Shown here: one piece after another, positions 31,675-44,126 of the stretch
Numbering within the stretch: position 1 is the first letter of the stretch
How the letters are laid out: every line of letters starts with the position of its first letter
Source: Kwoniella bestiolae CBS 10118
Lineage: Eukaryota > Basidiomycota > Tremellomycetes > Tremellales > Cryptococcaceae
Assembly: GCF_000512585.2 (NCBI RefSeq)
Contig: NC_089242.1
Span: forward strand, 3,472,001 to 3,536,000
Length of the DNA: 64,000 nt
Direction of reading: 5' to 3'
Program-made: the position numbers and the translations under genes
The notes under the pieces: model-generated
What the model was told of the DNA's origin: nothing
Seen by the model: the letters and a program-made list of their open reading frames with translations, nothing else
Databases searched by the model: none

Positions 31675-33938
31675 ATGGTCAACGAGTCGCAATCCCAAGC
31701 GCAGGTCAAGGCTGATTATGATCCTATCACGCTGTCTTTGTTGTAGGTGCTTTGTCTTTTACGGGAGACGTCGAGCTGCTCGCTGACCTCGCACCAGCTC
31801 AAACCGGTTCATGTGCATCGCCGAAGCCATGGGCCGGTCACTCAAGCAGACAGCCATCAGTACCAACATCAAAGAGAGACTCGACTTCTCCTGCGCCGTC
31901 TTCTCTCCTACGGGTGACCTGGTCGCCAACGCACCCTTTGTCCCCGTTCATCTTGGGTCAATGAGCTGGTCGGTCAAATATCAATTGAAATTACACGGGA
32001 AAGACTTGAAAGATGGGGATGTACTTCTGACAAACTCTCCTATGGCTGGTGGAAGGTGAGTGCAGCTCATGCGATTCGAGAACTAATTCGCCGTCCAGTC
32101 ACCTACCCGATTTGACTGTCATCACGCCTTGTTTCGATCAGCATGATCCTACCAAGATTATCTTCTTCACCGCGTCTCGGGGTCGTGAGTCTGGTCATAC
32201 CCTCTTCCGATCAACGTTTATTGATCTCAACTCGAAATGACAGACCACAGCGACATCGGTGGGATCCTTCCCGGATCCATGCCTCCAACCTCCACTCAGC
32301 TGTACGAAGAAGGAGCTAACATACACTCCCTCAAAATCGTTTCAAACGGCTACTACGATCACGACGCATTACACAAGGTCATGGTGGAAGATCCAGCTCA
32401 GTATCCCGGATGTTCCGGTTCCAGATCTTTCAGAGACGTGGAGAGTGATGTCAAGGCTCAGATTGCTGCGAACAACAAGGGTACCAACCTGTTAAAGGCT
32501 TTGGTCGGGGAGTATGATCTACAGACGGTGCACAGCTACATGAACCATATTAAGAAGTGAGCCGTACTCTTGAAAAGACCTAGACAATCCCCTTAACTTC
32601 TCCTCTTCTAGCAATGCCGAACAATCCGTACGGAACATGTTGCGAAAGGCAGCGGAGAATGCTGGAACCAACGTGTTGCATGTGAGTTGGCCATACTCAG
32701 CTCGCTATGCTGCTAATCCTTTCTTTAGGCGGTCGACTATCTGGACGACGGATCACCTATCTCCTTGAAGATAACCATTGATACTGAGTCCGGCTCGGCA
32801 GTCTTCGACTTTGAGGGGACTGGTCCAGAGCTCAGAGGAAATCTCAACGCCCCAATATGTGTGGTGCATGCGGCGGTCATCTACTGGTGAGTATGTGAGC
32901 GTGCAAACGTGAAGCTTATCACCATGATAGTATGCGATCTATGATAGGTGAAGATATTCCACTCAACGCGGGGTGTTTGGTACCCATTGAAATCCGAATA
33001 CCCGAGGGATGTCTGCTATCACCATCACCTGAGAGTGCGGTATGCGGTGGCAACGTGATGACATCGCAGCGAATCACGGATACGGTGTTGCTCGCATTCA
33101 GAGCCTGTGCTGCGAGTCAGGGGTGCTGCAACAAGTGAGCAAATACCTCATCTCTCCCCAAAGCTGATCTATCACCCTTTCCAGCTTGTCATTCGGTGCG
33201 GGCGGTAAGAATCAGGAGACCGGAGAAGTCGTAGATGGTTGGGGATACTACGAGGTGAGTCCATACCGCCATAGCCCAATGCTCACAAACACCCCAGACC
33301 ATAGCAGGTGGTAGCGGAGCAGGAGATGGGTGGCACGGAACTTCCGGGGTACACTGCCATATGACAAACACGGTGAGGTAATCCGCTCATTATTCGTGAT
33401 TTCGGGCTGACCTGTCAAACAGCGTATCACTGATCCGGAAATCCTCGAGCGTCGTTATCGTGAGTCTCACCCGCCCATCCTCTGGCGGATTGTGCTAATC
33501 CTCTTCACAGCGGTTATACTGCACGAGTTCGGGTTCAGACCATCTTCCGGAGGTGTTGGCAAGTTCCACGGCGGGGAAGGATGTATCCGTTCACTACAGT
33601 TCCTCCAACCTTTATCCGTGTCGATTTTGTCAGAGCGACGGTCTCGAGCGCCTTACGGCCTTGCAGGAGGTGGTCCCGGTGCTACCGGCTTAAATCTCTG
33701 GGTGAAACAGCCCAAGGAGAAAGACGGGAAAGTCAGGACGATCAACGTCGGGGGTAAAGGTACCATGCAGTTTGGTACAGGAGATCGGTTGATACTGCAT
33801 ACTCCCGGTGGTGGAGGGTGGGGCAAGCCGGAAAGCGAGGGAGAGATCGAGAAGGAGGAAGGGGAGAGGTTACTCCACGAAGCGAGAGAATGGGAACCAA
33901 GGGGATCGTGGGCGGATAAGGCTCAGCCAGACTTCTAG
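31675..33938 (+). CDS. OXP1: 5-oxoprolinase, B half (HyuB-like), separate gene
   Basis: Eleven exons (31675-31742, 31798-32055, 32099-32184, 32244-32556, 32612-32681, 32729-32886, 32931-33134, 33185-33254, 33298-33372, 33423-33459, 33511-33938) give 588 residues. The start MVNESQSQAQVKADYD runs straight into DPITLSLFSNRFMCIAEAMG, the point where the B half begins in fused enzymes. Conserved blocks follow: TNIKERLDFSCAVF, PVHLGSM, GSHLPDLTVI, SRGHHSDIGGILPGSMPP, NLNAPICV, GGNVMTSQRITD, MTNTRITDPEILERRYPVIL and HTPGGGGWG. It must act with the divergent A half. No mitochondrial or secretory signal is visible. Confidence 0.9.
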
Positions 33939-34012
33939 CAGCTATATATGTAGGGAATTATCGATTGAAGCAAATTATAAATTACATGTAGACACCACTG
34001 GACACAAAATGA

Positions 34013-35511
34013 TTACGCTTCACCTTCAGCTCTAGCTTTCGACTCCTGAAAATCTCTGAACTTCTTCATCTCCGGTCCTTCGAATATGGATCCATCGATC
34101 ATCTTGTAGACCGCCAATACCATGACATAGAGCCAATTGATCATCACCTGAATGGATACAACAGCGCCGATGATTCGAAATGCTTCAGAGTTGAGCTCGA
34201 CCGCAATGGCATTGGTAGCAGACTGCATATCATTAGCGAAGTTACTTCTGCAAGTATCGCGAAACAACTTACCGCCCACACTCCAATCGGAAATGTCAAC
34301 GCTGTGAAGGAGATGTTGAATGATTGATGGCGCAGATAAGATCGATCGTTGTTCCATATATGATCGACCATGAGCACCGTCGCAAGGAGATACCAATACA
34401 AAGCCAAGCCCCATAAAATCAAACCGGTGACAGAACCTCCTGCATACACGGCTTCGGCTATCTGCAATGTACCTCTTCCTTTGTCTGGCATCAGAACGCC
34501 CACGCCGGAATCGTAGGCAAGCGCTCGAGTTACACTGCCCAACGTCACGAAGCCGAAACTGCCCTGACCACATGGCCCAACTAGAAGGAAAAGACTTGGC
34601 AAAGCTCGCGGGGCGGGTATCCCATGAACAATGAGTCGGTAGAGGTAGATGGTGGTGATAAATAGGGCCAAAGGTAGACCCGTGCCCAATATGATATACG
34701 AAGCTATGAGGATCGATCGCGCTACAGTAGGGTTGAACGGGGAAACGGCTCGGGCTACTACGCCTCCGGATGCTCCAGCGACGACTGAAGATACGATCGG
34801 GAGAAGCCAGCTTGCTGATAACGATTCGATCGTGTGTATCTGTCGAGTGACCCTGAAGGAGTTTAGTCTAATTCTCCTCAATTGTACTTACATCATGAAT
34901 AGGACTCCGATGTTAATCAAGACGGCAAAAGTAGCGTCGACACACCACAATGCTACTACTGCTGTGCCCCAACGCTCACCCCATTTGTCAACACACACAA
35001 GAGCCGTCATGTTCTGACAAAATGTCAGCACTATTCTCGACACAATGAGAACTTACGACTATCGTAACAAAGCCCATTGGAAACGTTCCCCAAGGAAGAG
35101 CGGCGGCAGGATGCTTGAGAGTTGCACAGAAGAGTCCGTTGAATCGTATGTATCGGATCACGTTGCCAACGCCGAGCAGGAGAAAGAGGAAGATGTTGAA
35201 GATGAAGACGATTATGCCAATCGCTCTTAGCCATCTTGCTGGGTATGGGAATGTGTATAGCAAAATCGACACGATACCAGTACCCATATTCAGTGCTGAC
35301 AATCATCAGCACGGCTCTGGCACCACATGGACTCACAGAAGAACGCAGGCGAAAGGTTGGCCACACAGTGTTTCAAGCGGGCTGCAGCGCCAGTTTTTCT
35401 CCGAGAAAAAACTACTCGATCGAACAAGGTCTCATTTGAGGTTCCAGCTGCTTCGCGGTCGATTTGATCCTGCGGGTAGGACGATGAGTTTATTGGAATA
35501 TCAAAGGCCAT
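34013..35511 (-). CDS. SSU1: SLAC1/TDT-family transporter, SSU1-like sulfite or C4-acid exporter
   Basis: A multi-exon gene from ATG 35511 to TAA 34013 encodes about 400 residues with around ten hydrophobic helices. A soluble N-terminus leads into LSPAFF, NMGTGIVSILLYTFPY, and later LPWGTFPMGFVTIV, SFNISFTALTFPIGVWA and a C-terminal AVYKMIDGSIFEGPE. These match the tellurite-resistance/dicarboxylate transporter family, in which yeast Ssu1 exports sulfite and fission yeast Mae1 moves malate. The fungal N-terminal motif and loop lengths look closer to Ssu1. Placed next to 5-oxoprolinase, it could remove sulfite made from cysteine breakdown, but that is speculative. Confidence 0.82.
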
Positions 35512-36058
35512 GTTGGCTCTAGCGGCTCGATGATGTGATAGTAATAAAAATGTCTGGGAATCGTTTGGTTGTCACATAGGCTCGATCGACTCAGAATATA
35601 TACAAAACGATCCACAAAGACTTCTCACGACCGCTCAATGTTATTCCTAATGGCTTTACGAACATGATCATCGCATCATCTTCTGAGCGGCAAATTCGTA
35701 GAGGATAGGATCATGATACAAATGACTCGTAATGAAAGCCGATTAGATTGGATGGATGGGTGGATGACATGATCTCCATTCGTAAAATCAACGTCGACGT
35801 GATTTTCCATGGATTCGGAATTGGGGGGATTTAGCAGTAGCTTGAGAGGGAATTTACGGATTATGTAATTAATTGGTTGTTTATTTTCGGAATTGACCGA
35901 TGAGAAATTAATCACGTTGGGTGGAGATGCCCACCTCAGCATTAATATCAATATGATCCAGAGATAAGCATTCATTCGGATCTCATTCGAAAGTAGCGAT
36001 ATATCTTCCTCCTCACTTCTCCTCGCTCGAATCGCTTTGGAATATAGCAAAACCCAAA
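35512..36058. promoter_or_regulatory. Divergent promoter between SSU1-like and MFS genes
   Basis: About 550 bp of mostly AT-rich sequence (TTAATTGGTTGTTTATT near 35870) with no gene. Both flanking genes start here and read outward. Confidence 0.35.
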
Positions 36059-38360
36059 ATGACCACAGACGAAAGGAGACCTCTACTCAACACCGACACC
36101 GCCGCCGAACCCGACTACAGCTCTGCTCCCAAGGCAGATGCGCATGAGGATGAGAATAGATTGTCGTACAACAAAGTCGGCCTCAGCGTCAATAGGTTCT
36201 GGCTTTTGGTGAGTGCTATTGACATGACTCAGAGCTGACCCGCAGTGTGCTTCCATGTGGGTCTGTGGCTTCCTGAATGCGTTCGATGGGACTGTTGGTG
36301 AGTATGGGTACCAACGCCGATTCCTTTATTTCCACTGACCACGGCCTCAGTCGCTACCCTTCTCGGGCCAATCTCTTCCTCCTTCAATGCAACGAACATG
36401 GCTTCTTGGCTCGGGACTTCTTAGTGAGTTGGCATGGTCTGAGCCGGGCTGACATCCAGTATGCTTTCGGTATGCTGCTTAACGCCGATTTATGGGCGAC
36501 TATGTAACATCATTGGACGTCAAGCTTCCATGCTCCTCGCTTTGGCCATCTTCAGTGAGTTACTGTGCTCATGAAACTTATGCTGACCGATTAGCCACCG
36601 GAAACTTCCTCTGCGCTATCGCCCCCTCCATGGAGTTTCTGATCGCTGCAAGAGCTTTGGCGGGGATGGGTGGAGGCGGTCTGAGTACAGGTGAGTGGGT
36701 GATTAGCAACATGCCGAATCTGACATCGTTTCAGTCGGAAGCACGATCATGAGTGACATTGTACCAATGTGAGTATTTGATGTGACAATCATGCTGCCAG
36801 TTCTGAGCTTGCATTTGTCTCAGCACGCACCGAGGGATCTATCAAGGTTTTGGAAATCTGGCATTCGTGAGTGGAAATCTGTTCTTACTGTTGATATGAG
36901 CTGATGATGGCCTTCGATAGGGCGGCGGGATGGGGTGAGTGAATCGCAAGGCTGTGATTTTGCTGACCTTCGCAAGCCTTGGTGCTCCTCTGGGTGGTAT
37001 CATCAATGACTATCTCCATTGGCGTTGGGCTTTTGGCATTCAGGTGAGCTTCACGTTTGTTCAAACCAAGGCTAATTGTCAGATCCCCGTACTTCTGCTG
37101 GGAAGTCTGCTCGTATACACGAACGTTCGCTACACGATACCTTCCGATCCCACTTCTGGTGTATCCACCCCGGTGACCAAACAAACCCCCATGCAATTGT
37201 TCCGGCGTATAGACTTTTTAGGATGTTTCCTGCTCGCTGGATGGGTCGGTGCCGCGCTCATCGCTGTGTCACTGAAAACAAACTCGACATCTCTGGATGC
37301 GTATGATTGGTCGTCCCCTTTGATCTTATCACTCTTCGCTACAAGTGCGGTTCTCCTCGCTCTCTTCTTGCTGGTAGAGCTCAAATGGGCTGCCGAACCC
37401 GTCATGCCATTCGAGTTGCTCAATAGGAGGACAGCGGTCAGCGTCGCAATCAACAACTTTTCAATCTCAATGGCGCAATTCGCTTTGGTAAGTCCCGAAT
37501 TAAGCGGACATTGCTGACTTGTAGATCTACACCATCCCGCTCTTCTTCACCGTTGTCCGAGGCATGTCATCGTCCCAAGCTGGCGCTCACCTGATACCCA
37601 ACTCCATCGCTGGTATGGTCGGATCTTTGGGCTGCGGGTTCGTCGTTCGTCATACCAAGAAATACTACTGGTTGAACTTCTGGTCTGGCCTTATGGGCCT
37701 TGTCGGCGCAATACTGATTTTCACTTGGAATCGGGAATCATCCGAGTAAGTTAAAGTCGAAATGAATCACGCTGACCTGCTAGATGGATGCTATGGACCA
37801 ATCTGTCATTCACAAGTTTCGCCATGGGTGCCGTCACCACTTTGACTATTGTTGCTTTGATCGCGGATGTCGGACATGAACATGTCGCAATCGCTACCAG
37901 CTGTGAGTGCGCTCGTGATGTCACTGGGTTCCGCTGACTCTCGATACAGTGTCGTATGTCTTCCGTACAATCGGTCAAGTTCTGGGAGTCGCCTTGTCTG
38001 GTGCTCTAGCCCAGGCCATCTTGCAGAAGGAATTGAGTAAAAGAATCACCGGACCTGGGGCCGAAGAGGTGAGTCTCATGGTTGTAAATATCGCTAATAT
38101 CCCAGACCATCGCCTCCATTCGAGAATCCTCCGCGTCTATCAAATACCTTGTGGAACCCCTCAAATCCATCGCTATCAACTCGTATCAAAAAGCATTACA
38201 CGCCGTCTTCTTATGCGCTGTCATCCTGAGTGTTGTGTATCTCTTGGCAGGGCTGGGAATCAGGGAGATCGATATGCACAGGGCGATGATCAAGCCCGCG
38301 AATGGTCAAGGCGACGACGAGGAGGAAGATATCGTCGGAGAGGTTTCAGAAGTCCCGTAG
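36059..38360 (+). CDS. MFS transporter (vacuolar basic amino acid/DHA2 type)
   Basis: A gene of about nine exons encodes roughly 560 residues with about 14 hydrophobic helices. The acidic N-terminus contains RRPLL, then NRFWLLCASMWVCGFLNAFDGTV (helix 1). The MFS motif A is GRLCNIIGRQ after helix 2, then AARALAGMGGGG, a motif-C-like stretch with GGMGLGAPLGG, WRWAFGIQIP and FRTIGQVLGVALSGALAQ. The C-terminal tail is acidic. This pattern fits the Vba/DHA2 group, which moves basic amino acids or toxic compounds into vacuoles or out of cells. Substrate is unknown. The stop lies 115 bp from that of the convergent regulator. Confidence 0.83.
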
Positions 38361-38475
38361 GCATGGACAGAAAGCATACTATCTCTTCATATAGACAGGC
38401 TCTTATCCAATTGTCACCAATAGTACGCCTAAATGCATGCATCCATAATTTAGTCGGTGTATATCAGAAGCATCC

Positions 38476-41400
38476 TTACCACCACGTCTGCCGCCCTTCA
38501 TGCGAATTTACAGGTGGCTGACTGGAAGAATCTCCACCAGTACCCAGCAGAGGGTTCAGATCGTTGTCTATGTGCAAAGTCCGATCAAGACAAAGCTGCG
38601 GTCGGTCAACACAGGACACTCACCTAAAGGAGGAAAAGGGAACCAAGCGTCCAGACTGAATCCTTGATCTTGGTTAGCAAGACCATTGGTCGGGTTCGGC
38701 TGCGGATCGATTGACTGATAGATTAGCTAAGCACTAGGTAGCACCAAACTCACCAAGAATTGGCTAGGGGTGTTTGCCGTGCCTGTGTTCGCAAACAGCT
38801 GCTCCGCGTACAAGAAGTCCATGTGAGAAGATAACCCTTGATCGGGTGCCGGGTTGATGGAGATATCTGGACCACCTGAAAGAGACGGCACGAATGTTGT
38901 GCTTGGGGTGAGACCGGATGACCAGGAGTTTTGGTCGGACATGGGGAGATTGACGTGATTTCTGGTAGGAGATGGAACTCGAGAAGGTGCACGAGAAGCG
39001 GGAGGTAGCACTTGATCCCGTCGAGCCTTCTTCACCACGTCCGAGAGGATATGGGCGAAGAGGAAGCCGGGCACTGGAAGGTCAGCGGGACTTCATGACC
39101 GCTTCTACTCACCCTTTGTCAACATTATCGCGACCTGTTCTACATCCTTCCCAATTTGCCTCAAATTGCATGATTCGGGAACTAGCGTAGCCATACGGAT
39201 GAGGAACCGAGCGGCGTAGATGATGTTGTAATCTGATGAACTGTTAGCGAGGTCGACTTTCGTTGAAAAAGCAGACTTACGGGTAAGCAGATTGGCTAGT
39301 ACGTGAATAACGTGTTAGCTGTTTGTTGTGATTGCCCTGACACCGCAACTTACCATACTGAATCGAGTTGGCGTACTTATTTTCGATTATTAGCTGGATG
39401 AACCAAATGACATGCGATTTACTCACCTGCTGGCCCCTCAGACAGATGGTCACCAGCTGCTGCGCCTTTCGCCCAGCCTCTTGCAGCCATTGTCGTCTTT
39501 CATCCGACAAGAATGCCACGTCTCTGCGGCTCCGTATCTCGTGCAGAACGTACGAGTTGGAGGAGAGGCTACTCAAGTCAGCAGAGAATCCTATCGAAGA
39601 CAACGCAATAACTCACAAAGACCCAGCACCACCGGTTATCACTGCGAGCTTGTCAGCACAGGCCGAGATATAAGGATTTGGACTACTCACATGTCTCTCG
39701 CAAAAAGTGTTCTTTGGGAACCCCGTTCCGCGCTGCCATTTCATCAGCACATGACCACAGATGCATTGACTCACCATAATAGCCATCCCAATAATTATAC
39801 CAATCTGTGATAGCTCGATTCGCCTCCCTAAGCTTTCCATCCATATTCGGGTAGGGTTGCGCCGCATTGCTTGGTGCAAGAGCCAGGGGTTGATGCAAAG
39901 GCACTGAACGAACATCAGCTAGGAAACGCGCAGGCTTAAACTCACTTCTTAGCATCAGCGATTCACACGATGAGACCAATCTAGCATCGGTTGGCAGTGA
40001 AAGCGGGTGCCGAAGGAAATCACGGGCATCCTTGATGGTGATCTCTGAGCAGAAGAGACCAGGTCGACCGTACGCGAAGGACATCCTGAACAGTCGAGTT
40101 AGGACGTGAACGCTATACTAGATGCATGTCCACTCACTCATATTCCATCTTGAAGAGCTGGACGGTGATTTCAGCGTAACATTCTCAGAAATTGGACTTG
40201 AACACCTACCGTGAGCCAGACCCTCGCTCCAGCAACAACCAGTCTATCGCCTTCGATCTGCTCGGGTGTTTTCCCAGCACCCATACCAGCTTCCACCAGG
40301 TATGCCAGAGATTTATGCAGACCCATATCCATAGCCATCCGGATAGCGTGGCCTATGAACGAATGTCAGCTGTATTCCGTAGCTTCATGACTCACCTCCT
40401 GGTCTCCAAAACGTTTCTCCCCAGGAAGCGAGCAGGACTGGCAAGGTCAGCAACAATTGCGATACAATTTGAGACTCACTCATAGCCTGTACGATTTCGA
40501 TCCTTGAGACTGGGGTGAAGAGGGAGTTCATAGCTGCGATTTAGTCAGCGAGATGCCGCTGAGATGTTGAACGCAACAACTCACCCATTTTCTCTGCATG
40601 CTCTCGACTCTTCAGCTGAAGCTCGCTAGGTGGACCTACAAATGACATTTAGCTATATGGTTCGACACCGACGACACTCACCAGCTGCATCCTCGCACTT
40701 CGTGACTACCGCGATGATTGTGGTTATGGCGAAAGGTGATCGCCTCCGAAGGCTTGGTGGAATTGATCAGCTGTGTTACTTGTTGAGTACCAGGGAGCAA
40801 CTCACCTGTCCCAAGTGTCATACTCTGGATCGAAGCAAGGCATGTAGCATCCACATCGTTCGAAGAATCTGGACCGTTAGCACCCTTCAGAGTTGTGCGT
40901 CAACTCACGTATCGAACAATTGCTTCCCCTTTTCCAGTGTACACCACCCCAGATCGACCGGATCTGGTGAGCCATTTGGTCCTCTCTCATTCAGACTGAT
41001 ATGGATGGAAGAAGGATCGTCCCCAATCATACTCATGGTCCTCTGTCGTTTTCTTGCTCTCTGTGGGTCATCCAGTATATCATACCGAGGTGAAATCACT
41101 TTTGGTCGGAATCCCTGGTCATCATCCCCGCCAATATGAGAATCCGCTTTCAATCTGGCAGCCTCGGCCAGATGAAGCATGTTTGCCCATGGTGCAGCTG
41201 CATATGCCGATTTGAGAGGGTCAATAGGTTCATCCTCGTCGGACGGACCTGGTGATGGGCGATGCGGGTGGTGTGGTGGTGCACCCCAAGGTGGAGGACC
41301 GAGAGGTCCTTGAGCGGTTTGCGAGGTGTGACGCTGGAGAGGAGGCATGGAGTCTGGCTCATTGATCGGGACTGGGCGAGCTGAGCACGATTAGCGAGAG

Positions 41401-42009
41401 ATCTTGACATCATTTGACTCACCGTTCCCCGCAGACGCTGCAGCACCCCTCTGCAGCTGCAACAGCTCCACAAGATTACCTTGCATTGCCCCGATCTGAG
41501 CTTCCACCAGACGCAATCGGCTGAGCGAGGTCAGCGAGTTGTACATCCTCATCTCGCACTCACTCTTCCACCTTGGATGATTTTGACTTTCTCGGTCCGT
41601 CAAAGGTACATGGATGCTTGCTCTGTCTACATCGATTACAAGGTGGGTTCTCTTTGCCGATACATTTCATCTTCATCCGGTGACAGTAATCCTATACAGG
41701 AGGTGAGCGGAAGGAGGTCTTCATCGAACCTGAAGTTACACTTACACATGCACCTGTGATCGTCAACAGCATCAGCACATTGTATCAGCTCATTGAACGG
41801 AGGACGTAGCCATTTGATGGGAGGTATCACCAGATCAGCATGAGGACATGATGCAACTCACGATTACTTGGAGCGGCCGTCCCATTAGCTTTCGATGGAG
41901 CAGCCTCCCTATCGTCATCTCCATCGTCCTCTGAGGCAACTGATCTTTCACTGGGTACACTTGGCAAGTGTTTCCCTGATTGATTCGGGTAGGATTGGAA
42001 AGCTGACAT
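38476..42009 (-). CDS. Zn2Cys6 transcription factor with coiled coil
   Basis: A 3.5-kb multi-exon gene starts at ATG 42009. Exon 1 (42009-41862) ends in PSNR; an 8-nt exon (41753-41746) adds Ala-Cys, and exon 3 from 41691 continues DYCHRMKMKC, then PPCNRCRQSKHPC. Together they form C-x2-C-x6-C-x7-C-x2-C-x6-C. A predicted coiled coil follows (VEDRLRLVEAQIGAMQGNLVELLQLQ), then a Pro-rich linker (GPPPWGAPPHHPHRPSPG), an acidic patch, GWCTLEKGKQLFDT and the helical fungal regulatory region including SFAYGRPGL. The C-terminus is Asn/Ser-rich and ends GRQTWW. The exons of the middle part were not all placed exactly. Targets are unknown. Confidence 0.82.
41746..41753 (-). other. 8-nt micro-exon inside the zinc cluster
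   Basis: GTGCATGT lies between a CACAG acceptor and a GTAAGT donor. It completes the Arg codon from exon 1 and supplies Ala and the first zinc Cys; exon 3 then begins with Asp-Tyr-Cys. Without it the first cysteine of the cluster is lost and the frame shifts. Confidence 0.75.
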
Positions 42010-42359
42010 GGTATGGTGTGTATGTATGTCGTGATGAAAAGTGAATTGGAATGAATGAAGAGAGATGGATGATGTATATGGTATGTTGACAACAACTCCG
42101 TCTCATCGTTCACTCAACATCATTCATTCATTAAGATTACTACTACCACTGAGTAGATCAGATCTGCTGCACCGGACTCCGTCGGTCCGTTTGATTACGT
42201 AAGTGTGCTGTTGCTACAGTTTATACGAGTATAAGTAGTAGCCTGTTGTTGCTGATGTTGCTGCAGTCGTGTGTTTAGCACAATCTTACTCGTTGTATCT
42301 CATGCTTTGGCACTCTCATCATCAACACCGGCAAGCATAGACTACCTAACAATGCAAGC
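42010..42359. promoter_or_regulatory. Divergent promoter of the regulator and Aurora kinase
   Basis: A 350-bp region with CATTCATTCATT and GTTGCTGATGTTGCTG sequences. It drives both flanking genes; near its right end is an ATG (42352) that precedes the Aurora start in another frame. Confidence 0.4.
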
Positions 42360-42408
42360 ATGCAGGGCCCCGATCACCGAGATAAAGGGTCGGAGACCGG
42401 TAGTATAG
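42352..42408 (+). promoter_or_regulatory. Upstream ORF overlapping the Aurora start codon
   Basis: An ATG 8 nt before the Aurora ATG, with A at -3, opens an 18-codon frame that ends at TAG 42406-42408, beyond the main start. If the transcript includes it, ribosomes starting there cannot reinitiate on the kinase frame without backtracking. Confidence 0.5.
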
Positions 42409-43935
42409 GATCGTATGACGGAGGTTTTGAGCAGATCTCACATGTACCCGCTACTCCCGAAAGGATAGCTCAGCATAGACAGCTGAACGACGAATTTGAA
42501 CGGTGAGTGGTACGCAACATCAAGAAGTGGAAGCTACTCGGGTTTATCCGAGTGTACGACTGCTGACTCACACACCCAGCGCCGGACCATCCAAACATTG
42601 GAGTCTAACGAATTTCGATATCGGCAGGCCTCTTGGCAAAGGTGAGCTGTTCGGGATGATACTATTATCGAGTGGCTCTCACTGATGATACATGTCAAGG
42701 CCACTTTGGTAAAGTCTATTTGGCTCGGGTCAAGTCGACGACAGACCCGTTCATCTTGGTTCTCAAGTGTCTGAGCAAAGATGAGGTCATCACCAAAGAG
42801 GTTCAGACACAGGTGCGAAGGGAGATTGAAGTAATGCAGCAGCTCAGGTGAGTGATCTTCGCACTCGACTCCCAGAATATCATCTGATAGTCTAAGCCAT
42901 CTTCAGACACCCGAACATCATTCGACTGTATGGATGGTTTCATGATTCCACAAGGATATTCCTCATGCTTGAGTTAGCAGGTCGGTTGGTCCCCCCTATC
43001 CAGTATGATTCGGCTGATTTTGGTTACACATCAGGTAGAGGAGAGCTGTTCAAGCAACTCGCTAAGAAAGGTAGATTCTCGGAGAGGAGAAGCAGTCAGG
43101 TGGGTCCTCTGATGCTATTCTAACATCCTTATCGATGTTGCTGACATGGTTTGCAGTATATACGCCAAGTCGCCTCCGGATTAGCATATCTCCATTCCAA
43201 TCAGATCATTCATCGAGACATCAAACCTGAGAATTTGTTGCTTGGTGAGCCATTGTAAAAGTCTGTCTCAATCATATGAACGCTAATGTACGCCCGCTTT
43301 GGAAGGGATGAACGGGGAAATAAAGATCGGCGATTTCGGTTGGTCGGTATATTCACCTGAAGAGAACAGGTGAGTGATCACTGTCATCTCTTCTGGAAGA
43401 ACAACCAATTGACTTTCATGTCGTGTCACAGTCAACGTACTTTGGCAGGGACGTTGTCATACGTATCGCCGGAAATGGTCTTGGGACAGCCATACGGGAA
43501 AGCCGTGGATATCTGGGTGAGCTTAGTCGTCGGCTCTCAAATGTTCAGCTGCTGATATACGATACTTCGCCAGGCACTGGGAGTCCTCGCATACGAATTG
43601 ACATGCGGTGCAGAACCTTTCGGGGCAGATACAACGAGCGGGCCACGATGTGAGTGGTTCTCTGTACGGATATCCAATCCAAGCGAGAAGGCTCGATTGC
43701 TGATGCATTCGTACTGTGTAAACAGTGGTGCACCAAAGGATATGCCGATGTGACCTGGTATTTCCTTCATTCCTATCAACAGAAGCCAGAGAGTTCATCC
43801 AATCTGTACGTATGTCGAACATGTCGTCAACGTCAAGCTGACATATCCTCCAACCAGCTCCTTCGCCTCAGGCCCGAAGAGAGATTATCTCTCGGTCAAG
43901 TGGAGCATCAACCTTGGATAATGAATCATCTGTAG
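42360..43935 (+). CDS. IPL1: Aurora protein kinase (Ipl1 homologue)
   Basis: Eleven exons (42360-42502, 42580-42641, 42700-42847, 42907-42980, 43035-43099, 43157-43244, 43306-43369, 43432-43516, 43574-43649, 43726-43805, 43858-43935) give 320 residues. After a short N-terminus the kinase domain shows GRPLGKGHFGKVYLA (Gly loop), VLKCL (ATP Lys), IIHRDIKPENLL (HRD), IGDFGWSVY (DFG with the Aurora-typical WSV) and the activation loop RTLAGTLSYVSPEM. The C-lobe has VDIWALGVLAYEL and CDLVFPSFLSTEAREFI. Aurora kinases correct chromosome attachments and act in cytokinesis as part of the chromosomal passenger complex. The N-terminus is shorter than in animals, as in yeasts. Confidence 0.92.
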
Positions 43936-44126
43936 TTCGCCCTTCCTCTCTGTATCAAGATTTCTGTTGTACCTTAGTACTTATTCGATTTTGTTCCCCT
44001 GACGCTTATGTCATTACGATCGAAAGAATGCATGTAGACTATTATGTACAACCAAATATATATTACAAATCAATGTTCTATCCCTCAATCACATATATTC
44101 AGTCAATACCTTTCATTTCCTCGCAA

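Noticed and set aside
43370..43830. Antisense frames across Aurora kinase exons
   Set aside because: They are shadows of the kinase exons; the sense reading shows all kinase motifs.
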